Assembly: GCF_001639145.1 (NCBI RefSeq)
Contig: NZ_LROY01000002.1
Coordinates: 1,458,501 to 1,522,500, forward strand
Reading direction: 5' to 3'
Origin: Microbulbifer sp. Q7
GTDB lineage: Bacteria; Pseudomonadota; Gammaproteobacteria; Pseudomonadales; Cellvibrionaceae
DNA length: 64,000 bases
Under the pieces are notes generated by a model. The model made no database searches. It saw only the letters and a program-made list of their open reading frames with translations, and was not told where the DNA came from. This document shows, piece after piece, positions 47,849 to 57,095 of the stretch. Each line of letters opens with the position of its first letter. Positions within the stretch are counted from its first letter, which is position 1. The translations under genes were made by a program, and so were the position numbers.

Positions 47849-48859
47849 TCAGGATCGCGAAAATGCAGCCAGGGGATGGGTGGTAACAATGGCGAGCTGC
47901 ACGCGCTCGCCAGGCTCAGCCTGCACCTCATGACTGGTGCGCACTCGGAGCTGGGCACCACCGCCGACGGTCACCGCAAACAGGCGCGAACAGCCTTCGT
48001 AGCGCACCCAGTCGACCATACCGTTGCCATGGGCTGCGGGCACCAGAGAAAGGTCATCCGGGCGCACCAGCAAATCCACCGCACCACTGGCCCCATTGAT
48101 GGGAATCCCCGGTGCGTGGCCCAGTTCGGTCTCTACCGATCCCTGCCGCAGCTGCCCCGGCAGGAAGCTCGCTTCACCGAGGAAGCGCGCCACAAAGCGG
48201 CTGGCCGGCTCGGAGAAACAGCGCTCCGGCGTGTCGAGCTGCTCCAGCTCGCCCCCCTTGAGGATTCCCACCCGGTCACCGATCGACAGTGCTTCTTCCT
48301 GATCGTGTGTTACCCAGATCGCAGGAATGCCTGCTTTCTTCAGCGCTTCGCGAATCTCCCAGCGCAAGCTGTCCTTCAATGCCGCGTCGAGGTTCGACAG
48401 TGGCTCATCCAGCAAAACAAACGCGGGCTCGTGCGCCAGCGTGCGCGCCAACGCGACACGTTGCTTCTGGCCGCCAGAAAGATTCGCCGGTTTGGCGTGA
48501 CGGAATGCATCCAGCCCCAGCAGGTTCAGCCAGTGATCCGCCAGTGCCGTATCGGACAGGCGGAAACACACATTCTGCTGCACGGTGAGGTGGGGGAATA
48601 GTGCGAAGTCCTGAAACACCATGCCCACATTACGCTTCTCGGGCGGCACCGACTTCTTCGCTGTGGAGCGCCAGGGGCCCAGCTGAATTTCGCCCTCCGA
48701 GATCGGAATCAGGCCCGCCAGAGCCTGTAATATCGTGGTTTTTCCGCAGCCTGTGGGCCCCACCAGCATGAGGACTTCATCGTCCCCGAGCGCCAGGTTC
48801 AGGTTGTTCACCACACGGGTAGAACCGTAATGCACAGACAGGTTACTTACTTTCAGCAT
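47849..48859 (-). CDS. fbpC: Ferric iron ABC transporter ATP-binding protein
   Basis: A 336-residue ATPase with Walker A GPTGCGKT at 34-41, the signature LSGGQKQRVALARTL, Walker B AFVLLDEPLSNLD and a C-terminal TOBE-like regulatory domain (about 240-336). It closely fits FbpC/CysA-type importers; the neighbouring substrate protein points to ferric iron. It starts 8 nt after the permease gene. Last gene of the iron operon. Confidence 0.92.
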   Translation of the reverse strand: MLKVSNLSVHYGSTRVVNNLNLALGDDEVLMLVGPTGCGKTTILQALAGLIPISEGEIQLGPWRSTAKKSVPPEKRNVGMVFQDFALFPHLTVQQNVCFRLSDTALADHWLNLLGLDAFRHAKPANLSGGQKQRVALARTLAHEPAFVLLDEPLSNLDAALKDSLRWEIREALKKAGIPAIWVTHDQEEALSIGDRVGILKGGELEQLDTPERCFSEPASRFVARFLGEASFLPGQLRQGSVETELGHAPGIPINGASGAVDLLVRPDDLSLVPAAHGNGMVDWVRYEGCSRLFAVTVGGGAQLRVRTSHEVQAEPGERVQLAIVTTHPLAAFSRS

Positions 48860-48867
48860 GGCTGCGT

Positions 48868-50394
48868 TTATTTCCCAGTAACATCGAATTCGGCGCGGCG
48901 CTCACCGGACAGCATGAGCGCCAGTCCCAACGCAGACATCAACACCAGCAGCAGGCCCGGAATGGCCGCGCGGCCAAAATAACCCGCCTCGTACACTCGC
49001 CACAAGTAAGTAGCCAGCGTCTCAAAGCCGGTAGGCCCCAGCATCAGGGTCGCGGGCAATTCACGCATGGCCTCCAGGAAGACCAGCGCGGCGCCCGCCA
49101 CCATGCCGCGGATCGTCAGCGGCAGGGTAATTCTCTGAAAAGCCTCGCGCGGGCTTGCACCCAGCAAGCGTGCGGCCTTGACCAGGCTAGGGTCCAGGCC
49201 TTCCGCCGTGGAGCGCACAGACCCCACCGCCAAAGGGAGGAAGCGCAGGACGTACGCCAGGACCAGCAGCCCCAGAGTCTGGTAAAGAAACGGCAGCTGC
49301 AGACCGACGTACACCAGTGCAGTACCCATGACGATACCGGGGACGCCAAAACCAAAATAGGTCAGCCGCTCCATAAAACGGCCGGCACGACCGGCGATCG
49401 CCGCGTGCGCAACCGGAATCGCCAGCACCACCGCTACCAGCGCCGCGAGAAACGAGGCGTGGGCCGAATTCCATGCGTAGGTCGCATCAAAGCCCGCGGT
49501 ACCCTCGCGCCACAGCCAAATACCAAATACCAATAGCGGCAACACGATAGCCAGCACGAACACCGGTGCAAATACCAGAGCCATCAACAGTTTCTGCCCG
49601 CGCGAGGGCCACAGGGTGAGGTGCCGGCCAGGCCGCTCCTTGTTTCCGCGCACGCGGGATTCCAGAAACAACACCAGCCCGACAATGACCAGCAGCTGCA
49701 ACGACAGCATGGCCGCCTGGCTGAGGCCAAACGCGTTGTACTCGACGAAAATGACCCGGGTAAAGGTATCCACGCGCATGATAGCCGGAGTGCCAAAATC
49801 GGATAGCGTATACAGCGCGACCAGCAACGCACCGGCAGCGATGCCCGTAGCAACCCGTGGCAGCACCACACGCCACAGGCTGGCGGCAATACTCATGCCC
49901 AGCGTGCGTGCAGCATTCACCAGGCTTGCATCAAGGCTCAGCAGCGATGCGCGCGTGGTGAGCATCACAAACGGATAGGAATACAGCGTCATGACCAGGG
50001 TGGCGCCAGGGAGGCCATTCACCGCCGGCATTGACCACCCCAGCAACTGCTGGATTTCGCCGCCGCGACCGAACGCCGCATACAGGGTGAACGCCCCGAT
50101 ATAGCTTGGAATGGCCAAGGGGGCTGCCAGCAGAATCAGCCACAGCCGACGCCAGGGCAACTGCGCGTAGGCCGTAATCAATGCCAGCGGCACCCCGATT
50201 GCGACAGACCCCAGCACCGTGAAGACCATCAGCAGCAGGGTATTCGTGAGGACCCGAAGATTATGTGCGTCAAACAGCTCCGCGCTGTCAGACGCCAGCC
50301 CCACCAACACGCCAACCGGTACAATGGCCAGCAAAGCAATCAGCAGCGCCAGCGGGTAGGACGCCGGCCATCGCCTTCCCAGGGTCAGGCTCAT
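48868..50394 (-). CDS. fbpB: Ferric iron ABC transporter permease (fused)
   Basis: A 508-residue permease with about 12 membrane segments made of two BPD_transp_1 halves (about 60-240 and 300-500), typical for FbpB-type transporters where both permease halves are in one chain. EAA-like loops occur in LVNAARTLGMSIAASLWRVVLPR and LVKAARLLGASPREAFQRITLP. Its start overlaps the fbpA stop (ATGA). Confidence 0.92.
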   Translation of the reverse strand: MSLTLGRRWPASYPLALLIALLAIVPVGVLVGLASDSAELFDAHNLRVLTNTLLLMVFTVLGSVAIGVPLALITAYAQLPWRRLWLILLAAPLAIPSYIGAFTLYAAFGRGGEIQQLLGWSMPAVNGLPGATLVMTLYSYPFVMLTTRASLLSLDASLVNAARTLGMSIAASLWRVVLPRVATGIAAGALLVALYTLSDFGTPAIMRVDTFTRVIFVEYNAFGLSQAAMLSLQLLVIVGLVLFLESRVRGNKERPGRHLTLWPSRGQKLLMALVFAPVFVLAIVLPLLVFGIWLWREGTAGFDATYAWNSAHASFLAALVAVVLAIPVAHAAIAGRAGRFMERLTYFGFGVPGIVMGTALVYVGLQLPFLYQTLGLLVLAYVLRFLPLAVGSVRSTAEGLDPSLVKAARLLGASPREAFQRITLPLTIRGMVAGAALVFLEAMRELPATLMLGPTGFETLATYLWRVYEAGYFGRAAIPGLLLVLMSALGLALMLSGERRAEFDVTGK

Positions 50395-51428
50395 AGTACC
50401 CCGACACGACGCATCAGGTTCAGCGTGGGGCGCAGATCAGCCAGCTGCGTAAGGTCAATTTTTGGCGGGGATATGCTATCAAGCGGCGGCAGGCCCTGCG
50501 GCGGCTTGGCGCCCTCCACCAGGGGAATTTCGTAAGCCTCGCTCGCCAGATAAGACTGAACTTCTTCGGTCAGCAGGTAGCGAATGAAGTTGATCGGCAG
50601 GTCACCGTCGGACAGTGCCAGAATCCCGCCCGCGTTCACCAGGCAGCCGGCATCGTTCTTGGTAAACCCGAGCGCCACCTTTGCGTCGGGCTTGCCGTTT
50701 TTCAAACGCAGGGTGTAGTAGTGATTGGCAAACCCGAGATCCACCTCACCGCGCTCTACCGCCATCACCACACCAAGCTCGCCCGCGTAGGTGGTTGCAC
50801 GCGCCTTGATCGCACGCAGCCAGTCCGCGGTGACCTTGTCGCCCTCCAGCAAGCGCATCGCTGTTACGAACGACTGAAACGAGGCGTACGCCGGCGCCCA
50901 GCCGATGGACAGGTCACTGTCGGCCAGCGCCATGACGCTCTCCGGGATCTGCTCCGCGGTCAGGCGGTCGGTGTTGTAAGGCAGGGTTCGCACCCGGCCA
51001 GTAACCGGTGCCCACTGCGTGTATTGGAAGCCGGGCCTCAGCTGAGCGATCAGATCCGCCGGCAACGGGCGCGCCAGCCCCGCATCACTAATGAGGCCAA
51101 TAGCGCCGGAATCCACCGCCCAGAATACATCTGCGCGTTTCACCCCGGCCTTTGACTCCGCCACAATACTGTTCGCCAGCGCCGCCGTCGCGCCGCGGCG
51201 AATCTTCAGGTTCAGCTTCGGGTTGCGCTTGCGAATGGCCTCAAGCACATTCTCATACAGGCCACCCTCCCCCCTTCCGAGGTAGAGCGTGATCTCCCCT
51301 TCCAGCTTCGGCAACTGATCGACAGAAACAGCTCCGCCTGGCGCTGCAAAGCTTCGTTGGATGGACATCGGCAAGCAGCTGATCGCACCAACTGCTGCCA
51401 GGTTGTGTAAAAAATCTCTGCGCTGCAC
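50391..51428 (-). CDS. fbpA: Ferric iron-binding periplasmic protein
   Basis: A 345-residue substrate-binding protein of the Fbp type. The N-terminus RRDFLHNLAAVGAISCL looks like a twin-arginine (Tat) signal, with the mature protein starting near residue 29. The body starts with ITLYLGRGEGGLYENVLEAI (a variant of the usual YSGR start) and has FANHYYTLRLKNG, whose two tyrosines match the iron-binding YY of FbpA. It follows the FTR1-like gene by 33 nt. Confidence 0.92.
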   Translation of the reverse strand: MQRRDFLHNLAAVGAISCLPMSIQRSFAAPGGAVSVDQLPKLEGEITLYLGRGEGGLYENVLEAIRKRNPKLNLKIRRGATAALANSIVAESKAGVKRADVFWAVDSGAIGLISDAGLARPLPADLIAQLRPGFQYTQWAPVTGRVRTLPYNTDRLTAEQIPESVMALADSDLSIGWAPAYASFQSFVTAMRLLEGDKVTADWLRAIKARATTYAGELGVVMAVERGEVDLGFANHYYTLRLKNGKPDAKVALGFTKNDAGCLVNAGGILALSDGDLPINFIRYLLTEEVQSYLASEAYEIPLVEGAKPPQGLPPLDSISPPKIDLTQLADLRPTLNLMRRVGVL

Positions 51429-51461
51429 TGACAGTCCTTACTGTGACGCCCTCAAACGGAC

Positions 51462-52280
51462 CTAGAAAACGTCCTTGCGTTTTTTCTCGGCTTCCAACAG
51501 AAGCGATTTGGCTTTATCCAGTTTGACCTGCATGGATTCAACCACCTTCCGCACATCGTCCACGCTGGTCTTGCCGTCCAACGCCTGCGGCAACGTCACG
51601 TTGAAATCTTTTTCCAGGTCTTCAACCAGTGCCGCGTCCTGCTCGATGAGCGCACCTTCCACACCTTCAAAGCGGTTCAGGTAGGTATCGTGCACGAGGG
51701 AAGTGGCGGCTTCCGGCAATTGTTCTGCATATTTCGCGACAACCCGATCGAGACGGTGTTTGATGTCGTCCAGGGTCTCCGGCGCAGTCGTTGGCTCAGC
51801 TTCGGTGGTCTGCACTTTCGCCAGCAAGCCCTTTTCCTGAAACTGTGCTGCGAGTTTCACCGCACCCAGGCCCTGCCAGAATGCGCTGTTCAGTTTTTCC
51901 TGCTCGGCGCGCACTTCCGCTACCGGCTTGCCCGCTTCGATCGCCTGCTTGATGCCATAGATGCCCTGCCAGATATTGGCGTACACCGGGACATAATTGG
52001 TTTCGATGGCCGAGTGGAAGTCCACCTCCTCCCAGAATTCCAGCAGCTGCTGGGTGTTCATCGCTTTCTTGCCCTTGGCTTCGTAGGTGTCCACAACACC
52101 GTCGTACTTGCCAATCAGCCAGCGCACCTCTTCCGAATACTGGTTCAGGTGCCCTTTCAGGTCATTTACGTGGTCGCCGATGGCGCCGTTGGCGGACACC
52201 TGAGCGGCACCGAGCAGCGCACACAGCCCCAGTACCAGCCCGAGATGACGATGTTTCCGTACACGAGATGAAGGTTGCAT
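51462..52280 (-). CDS. Periplasmic helical protein resembling the FTR1 periplasmic domain
   Basis: A 272-residue precursor with a signal peptide (1-34, ending QVSAN) and a mainly helical body. YLNRFEGVEGALIEQDAALVEDLE (about residues 196-219) resembles the FEP.E....DP.LV..IE stretch in periplasmic domains of FTR1-type iron permeases and, more loosely, imelysin/EfeO proteins. No membrane permease segment follows. The start at 52280 is chosen for the signal peptide; the frame is open to 52409 across the Fur box. It leads the fbpABC operon behind a Fur box, so a role in iron capture is likely, but the exact function is unknown. Confidence 0.75.
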   Translation of the reverse strand: MQPSSRVRKHRHLGLVLGLCALLGAAQVSANGAIGDHVNDLKGHLNQYSEEVRWLIGKYDGVVDTYEAKGKKAMNTQQLLEFWEEVDFHSAIETNYVPVYANIWQGIYGIKQAIEAGKPVAEVRAEQEKLNSAFWQGLGAVKLAAQFQEKGLLAKVQTTEAEPTTAPETLDDIKHRLDRVVAKYAEQLPEAATSLVHDTYLNRFEGVEGALIEQDAALVEDLEKDFNVTLPQALDGKTSVDDVRKVVESMQVKLDKAKSLLLEAEKKRKDVF

Positions 52281-52705
52281 AGATATTCTCTTCGGTTCCT
52301 GAAAATCAGGGCAAACGATACTCATTATCAACAACTTAGTAAAGTATCGCCCCGGCAAGACACGGCCTTTTGCGCCGAACCCACGGCAACTCAGGGTAAA
52401 GATCGGCAAACGGCCGATACTGTAGAGTCATTGACCGCGCGACACCGCATCTGGACCGTATCTGGACCATATACCATATATGGATAGTCACGGGCGCCGC
52501 CACAACGGCGGGGATGCTACCAGCCGGGCGCAGGCTTTTCACCTGTTTCAAGTGGCGTGGAGCGAACGTCTAAAAGGAAAGTCGGGTGTGGCGAAAAAAT
52601 CACCACCGACCGGCTTAGCCAGTCATCCCTCCGACCGAGAGCTGGTATAGTGTCGCCCCCTGAAACTGAATGTAGCTGACCACCGATTCATGGAGAGCAC
52701 GCCCG
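52281..52705. other. Divergent 425-bp region, iron operon / cyclase
   Basis: No gene is supported. From left to right: the Fur box (52311-52329); a direct repeat of ATCTGGACC (52449 and 52460); a 10-bp palindrome CCATATATGG at 52474-52483; and an extended -10 (TGG-TATAGT, 52643-52651) for the cyclase gene on the plus strand. Confidence 0.6.
52311..52329. promoter_or_regulatory. Fur box upstream of the iron operon
   Basis: The 19 bp at this site match 15 of 19 positions of the Fur consensus GATAATGATAATCATTATC; the right half (TCATTATC) is perfect. It lies 31 bp upstream of the FTR1-like gene start, in promoter position. Iron-dependent repression of this gene and of fbpABC is inferred. Confidence 0.82.
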
Positions 52706-54289
52706 TTGAACACTAAGACCAGAGCCACCTTGCGGCGCATCGCTGGCGGTCTACGAGTGCGCCTTGCGGGACTGCGCCCTCGCCGCGTGCCGATTGCGTT
52801 CAAGCTCGCGCTGGTGATGACGCTGTTGCTCGTGCTCGGCATGACAAGTCTGGGCCTGTTTATCGCCGACAACCAGAATCGCCTGCTACGCACCCAGCTA
52901 CACGATTTCGGCAACACCATGGCGTTGCAACTGGCGAAGCTGGCCAGCGAACCCATCCTGTCTGAAAACAGCCTGAACCTGCGCATGCTGACCACCAATC
53001 TCGGGCAGGATGAAAAAGTACTGGGTGCCGGGATTTACGATCATGACGGACAGCTACTGTCGGTCACGGGGCTCCAGCCCGATGCGATCCACTTCCCTTC
53101 CGGCCATCTCCCTTCCGGCCATCTCCCTTCCGGCCATCTCCCTTCCGGCCATCTCCCTTCCGGGCCCGCCGGTGTCGTGTCCCAACCCTGGTTTCAGCAA
53201 GCGCAGAGTAAGCCACCAGAGCGCATGCTCAGTTTCATTGCCCCGGCTACCTACCAAGACGTTCATGTGGGCTCGGTGGTGGTGACACTTTCCGCATCGC
53301 AGATGGACCAGGCGGCCCGCAGTGCCCGCGAAGCCATTATCTACGCTATCCTGGCCATGACCCTGCTGGCGTCCCTGCTGGCCTACTGGCTAAGCCGACG
53401 CCTGTCACTACCGATCCACCATCTGATGGAGGCGACCGAAGCCATCGGCCGTGGTGACCTCGCCACCCGCATCGATCAGCAGCGCAATGATGAGCTTGGC
53501 TATCTGTTCGAAGGCTTCAACAATATGGCTGCCGGCCTGCTGAAAAAATCTCAGGTAGAACAGGTCTTCTCCCGCTATGTATCCAAGAGTGTGGCCGACA
53601 AGGTGCTGGCCAACCTGGATGAGGTCCGTCTGGTGGACCGCCCCATTGAAGCCACCGTGTTATTTGCGGATATCACCGGCTTTACCGCCATGTCGGAAAA
53701 GCTGCAGCCGAGCCAGGTCTCCGAGCTGTTGAATGAATATTTTTCGTATATTTCCCGCGCCTGCTCGCTGTATGGCGGGGTGGTCGACAAGTTTATCGGC
53801 GACTGCGCAATGCTCGTGTTCGGCGTTCTGGAAGATGACAGCGACCACGCATTTAACGCGGTGAGTTGCGCTATATTGATTCAACAGCTGGCCGCAACAC
53901 TGAACAAACAGCGCCGCGCCAGTGGCCGCCCGGAAGTGCATTTTCGCATTGGCATCAACAGCGGCGCCATGCTGGCTGGCAACCTCGGTTCTGACGACCG
54001 CATGGAGTACACCGTGGTCGGCGATGCGGTCAATCTCGCCTCGCGGCTGTGCAGCGAGGCCGAGCCAGAGCAAATCATCATTCGCAAGCAACTGCTTACC
54101 ATGCTGGAACCACGCATCTCTGCACAGGCCGGACAAACCCTGTCGATTCGCGGCAAGTCGAGTCCAGTTCAAATTTATTCCGTGCAAGGCATTCACGCTG
54201 AGGCGGTACCCCGCCTGCAAACCAACCTGAAAACCTTGCTGGATGGCCGGGAAGCGGACGATAAAATACGCGCGGTGGATCATGCGTGA
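52706..54289 (+). CDS. Membrane class III adenylate/guanylate cyclase with HAMP domain
   Basis: A 527-residue protein: first membrane segment (about 31-52), a periplasmic sensor domain (about 53-212) holding tandem LPSGH units (about 130-153), second membrane segment (about 213-232), HAMP (about 233-285) and a class III cyclase domain (about 310-495). Catalytic motifs: metal aspartates in TVLFADITGFTAMSEKL and DKFIGDCAMLVFG, and YTVVGDAVNLASRLCSEA with the asparagine and arginine used in catalysis. The start is a TTG at 52706 with GGAG upstream. Product (cAMP or cGMP) cannot be assigned safely. It overlaps the next gene by 8 nt. Confidence 0.9.
   Translation: MNTKTRATLRRIAGGLRVRLAGLRPRRVPIAFKLALVMTLLLVLGMTSLGLFIADNQNRLLRTQLHDFGNTMALQLAKLASEPILSENSLNLRMLTTNLGQDEKVLGAGIYDHDGQLLSVTGLQPDAIHFPSGHLPSGHLPSGHLPSGHLPSGPAGVVSQPWFQQAQSKPPERMLSFIAPATYQDVHVGSVVVTLSASQMDQAARSAREAIIYAILAMTLLASLLAYWLSRRLSLPIHHLMEATEAIGRGDLATRIDQQRNDELGYLFEGFNNMAAGLLKKSQVEQVFSRYVSKSVADKVLANLDEVRLVDRPIEATVLFADITGFTAMSEKLQPSQVSELLNEYFSYISRACSLYGGVVDKFIGDCAMLVFGVLEDDSDHAFNAVSCAILIQQLAATLNKQRRASGRPEVHFRIGINSGAMLAGNLGSDDRMEYTVVGDAVNLASRLCSEAEPEQIIIRKQLLTMLEPRISAQAGQTLSIRGKSSPVQIYSVQGIHAEAVPRLQTNLKTLLDGREADDKIRAVDHA
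53095..53163 (+). repeat. 15-bp in-frame tandem repeat in the cyclase gene
   Basis: CCCTTCCGGCCATCT occurs four times in perfect head-to-tail copies (53095-53154), followed by a partial copy of 9 bp. Each unit encodes five residues (LPSGH register), so a gain or loss of copies keeps the frame. The copies are identical at the DNA level, which points to recent slippage expansion. Confidence 0.95.
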
Positions 54290-55370
54290 CGGCCGCTCGG
54301 CACTTGCCCCACTTTTACTGTTGTCCGCACTGCTGGTACAGCCGTCCTGCGGCCTGATCCCATCAGAGCAGCCCCTCGTTGGCTTCCCACCCAATACCGC
54401 CCAGCAGGTGCGTCAGAATGCATCCGAACTCGCGTATCTGCGGGGTCAGCCGGCGCACACTCCCGCTCAGCAAAAACAGATCGCCCAGCTGAGCAGCCGC
54501 CTGCAGCAGTTCGAACGGGATGTGATTCTTACTGCGCGTAGCCTCGAGCAGCAAAACCATTGGCGCGATGCGCAACAGGCGCTCGACAGTGCGATACACC
54601 TGCTCCCCGATAGCCTGGCATTGCACAGGGCACGGCAACAACAGGTGGAGCGGCGGCAACATCAGGAAGAGCGGGTACGCACAGAGCTGGAGATACACAA
54701 AGGCGAGCAGCTGCTGAAAGACACCGTGGCCTACCAGCACCTGCGGCAACTCAAGGAACCCGGTGTACTCAACTGGCTGGAACTGAAGAATTTCAACCGC
54801 AAACGCAGGGCTTCCGCAGAATCGCTACAGGAACACGCCCAACGCGCGCTGGAGCGGGAGGATTACGCGCTGGCTCAACGCGCACTGAAGGTCGCACAGG
54901 GTCTTTACGGCGAGGATCTTCCACTTGCCAGCGAGGAACGTGAAAAAATCACCCGCGACCTCGCCCTCACCAGCCAAAAACTCCGCCCCGCCAAACCACG
55001 CCCGGCAAACCGCCCCCGCAAAAAAGTGGAGAAGCTGCCCGTTGCCGAACTGGAACAATCGCTGGACGCAGGCGACCTGGTCAGCGCCCGCCAACATCTG
55101 GACGCCCTGGAGCAACGATCACCCCAGCCCCCGCAATTGCGTTCATTAAAGCTTGAGTTTCAAGCACAACTGGCCAGCCGCGTGACAACGGCGCTGCAGC
55201 GCGGCAACGAACTCTACTCCCAGGGCGAGATCCAACGGGCCCTCGATATCTGGCGCGAAGCGGGAGCACTGGCGCCGGACAACCTTGACCTTCAGGCCAG
55301 TATTGCGCGGGCGGAGAAGTTACTGGAAAACCTGAAGGCGCTATCGGCACCGCAGGGTGCCGAACGCTAA
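54282..55370 (+). CDS. Lipoprotein-like helical repeat protein coupled to the cyclase
   Basis: A 362-residue protein whose start ATG at 54282 overlaps the cyclase stop by 8 nt. The N-terminus (LLLLSALLVQPSCGLIPSEQ) looks like a signal peptide with a poor lipobox, so it is possibly a lipoprotein. The rest is helical and rich in Q, R, L and A, with TPR-like stretches (YALAQRALKVAQGLYGEDLP; LYSQGEIQRALDIWREAGAL). I do not recognise a named family. Coupling to the cyclase suggests it works with the sensor at the membrane (inference). Confidence 0.85.
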   Translation: MRDGRSALAPLLLLSALLVQPSCGLIPSEQPLVGFPPNTAQQVRQNASELAYLRGQPAHTPAQQKQIAQLSSRLQQFERDVILTARSLEQQNHWRDAQQALDSAIHLLPDSLALHRARQQQVERRQHQEERVRTELEIHKGEQLLKDTVAYQHLRQLKEPGVLNWLELKNFNRKRRASAESLQEHAQRALEREDYALAQRALKVAQGLYGEDLPLASEEREKITRDLALTSQKLRPAKPRPANRPRKKVEKLPVAELEQSLDAGDLVSARQHLDALEQRSPQPPQLRSLKLEFQAQLASRVTTALQRGNELYSQGEIQRALDIWREAGALAPDNLDLQASIARAEKLLENLKALSAPQGAER

Positions 55371-55394
55371 CACGGTTTCAGCTATCCGCCGGCC

Positions 55395-56972
55395 TTATTC
55401 CCACTCAATGGTGGCAGGCGGCTTGCTGGATACGTCGTACGCTACCCGCGAGATGTTCTCGATCTCGTTGATAATCCGGTTGGATACTTTCTCGATCAGC
55501 TCGTAAGGCAAGTGCGCCCAGCGCGCCGTCATGAAGTCCACGGTTTCCACCGCGCGCAGTGCCACCACGTATTCGTAGCGGCGACCATCGCCCACCACAC
55601 CCACGGACTTGACCGGCAGGAATACCACAAACGCCTGGCTGGTTTTGTGGTACCAGTCTGCGTTGTGCAGTTCTTCGATAAAGATCGCATCGGCCTCACG
55701 CAGGATATCCGCGTATTCCTTTTTCACTTCGCCAAGAATACGCACGCCCAGACCAGGGCCGGGGAACGGGTGGCGGTAGACCATATCGTAGGGAAGGCCC
55801 AGCTCCAGACCAATCTTGCGCACTTCATCTTTAAAGAGTTCGCGCAGCGGCTCCACCAGTTCCATCTTCATGTCTTCCGGCAGGCCACCCACATTGTGGT
55901 GCGACTTGATCACATGCGCCTTGCCGGTCTTGGCCGCGGCAGATTCGATTACGTCCGGATAGATGGTGCCCTGAGCCAGGAAGTGCACGTCTTTCAGCGT
56001 AGCCGCTTCCTTGTCGAAGATTTCGATAAAGGTATTGCCGATAATCTTGCGCTTGGCTTCCGGCTCATCGACGCCGGCCAGGCGGGACAGGAACTCCTCT
56101 TCCGCATCGGAACGAATGACCTTGACGCCCATGTTGTCGGCGAACATCTGCATCACCTGATCGCCTTCGTTCTTGCGCAGCAGGCCATTATCCACAAACA
56201 CACAGGTCAGCTGGTCGCCGATGGCCTTGTGCAGTAGGGCCGCCACCACAGAGCTGTCGACACCACCAGACAGGCCGAGCAGCACCTTGGCATCGCCCAC
56301 CTGTGCACGCACTTTGGCGATGGAGTCTTCAATAATGTTGGCCGGGGTCCACAATTTTTCACAGCCACACAGCTCGATCACAAAGTGCTCGTAAATGCGG
56401 GTGCCCTGCAGGGTGTGGGTTACTTCCGGGTGGAACTGCACCCCAAAGAAATTTTTCTCCGCGTGGTACATGCCGGCAATGGGGCACGATGGTGTGGAGG
56501 CCATCAGTTCAAAACCTTCCGGCATTTTCACCACTTTATCGCCGTGGCTCATCCACACATCGAGCAATGCGCTGCCACTATCGTCCAGGTGGTCCCTGAT
56601 GTCGTGCAGCAGCGCGGATTGGCCTTCCACTTTCACCTGCGCGTAGCCGAACTCGCGCACATCGCTGCCCTCCACGGCGCCGCCCAGCTGGTGTGCCATG
56701 GTCTGCATGCCGTAACAGATACCCAGCACGGGCACACCCAGCTCAAAAACAGCCCCGGGGGCGCGCGGGGAACCCTCTTCCGGCACCGACTCCGGGCCGC
56801 CGGCGAGGATAATGCCTTGCGGGTTGTACTCACGGATTTCCTCGTCGCTCATGTCGAACGCGCGAATCTCGGAGAACACACCCAGTTCGCGCACGCGGCG
56901 GGCAATCAGCTGGGTGTACTGGGAACCGAAGTCGAGGATCAGAATTCGGCTGGAATGGATATCTTGGCTCAT
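55395..56972 (-). CDS. guaA: GMP synthase (glutamine-hydrolysing)
   Basis: GuaA aminates XMP to GMP. The 525-residue protein has the class I amidotransferase domain (1-200) with the nucleophile C86 in LGICYGMQ and FHPEVTH, the ATP pyrophosphatase domain with the P-loop GLSGGVDSS near 230, and a C-terminal dimerisation domain ending PATIEWE. It follows guaB by 123 bp. Confidence 0.97.
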   Translation of the reverse strand: MSQDIHSSRILILDFGSQYTQLIARRVRELGVFSEIRAFDMSDEEIREYNPQGIILAGGPESVPEEGSPRAPGAVFELGVPVLGICYGMQTMAHQLGGAVEGSDVREFGYAQVKVEGQSALLHDIRDHLDDSGSALLDVWMSHGDKVVKMPEGFELMASTPSCPIAGMYHAEKNFFGVQFHPEVTHTLQGTRIYEHFVIELCGCEKLWTPANIIEDSIAKVRAQVGDAKVLLGLSGGVDSSVVAALLHKAIGDQLTCVFVDNGLLRKNEGDQVMQMFADNMGVKVIRSDAEEEFLSRLAGVDEPEAKRKIIGNTFIEIFDKEAATLKDVHFLAQGTIYPDVIESAAAKTGKAHVIKSHHNVGGLPEDMKMELVEPLRELFKDEVRKIGLELGLPYDMVYRHPFPGPGLGVRILGEVKKEYADILREADAIFIEELHNADWYHKTSQAFVVFLPVKSVGVVGDGRRYEYVVALRAVETVDFMTARWAHLPYELIEKVSNRIINEIENISRVAYDVSSKPPATIEWE

Positions 56973-56999
56973 GGCTTACTCGTACCAGTTTTATAAACG

Positions 57000-57078
57000 G
57001 CAAACGGACCCTGAGAGGTCCGTTTGCGGTTCACTTGAAAGTGCACTTCTGTTTTTAAATGCCCCTGTCGGGGCACGA
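57000..57078 (-). other. Two hairpins between guaB and guaA
   Basis: An 11-bp perfect stem (GCAAACGGACC / GGTCCGTTTGC, 6-nt loop) at 57000-57027, and a 7-bp stem (TGCCCC-containing arms at about 57060-57076), the latter followed on the minus strand by TTTAAAAAC. They could attenuate guaA transcription or process the guaBA mRNA (inference). Confidence 0.5.
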
Positions 57079-57095
57079 TGTCTCTGGCGCGGCTG

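Noticed and set aside
52490..52570. tRNA-like stretch with a TTCAAG motif
   Set aside because: No acceptor stem or anticodon arm can be paired around it.
53095..53163. Possible CRISPR array
   Set aside because: The copies are adjacent without spacers and in frame inside a coding gene; it is a tandem repeat.
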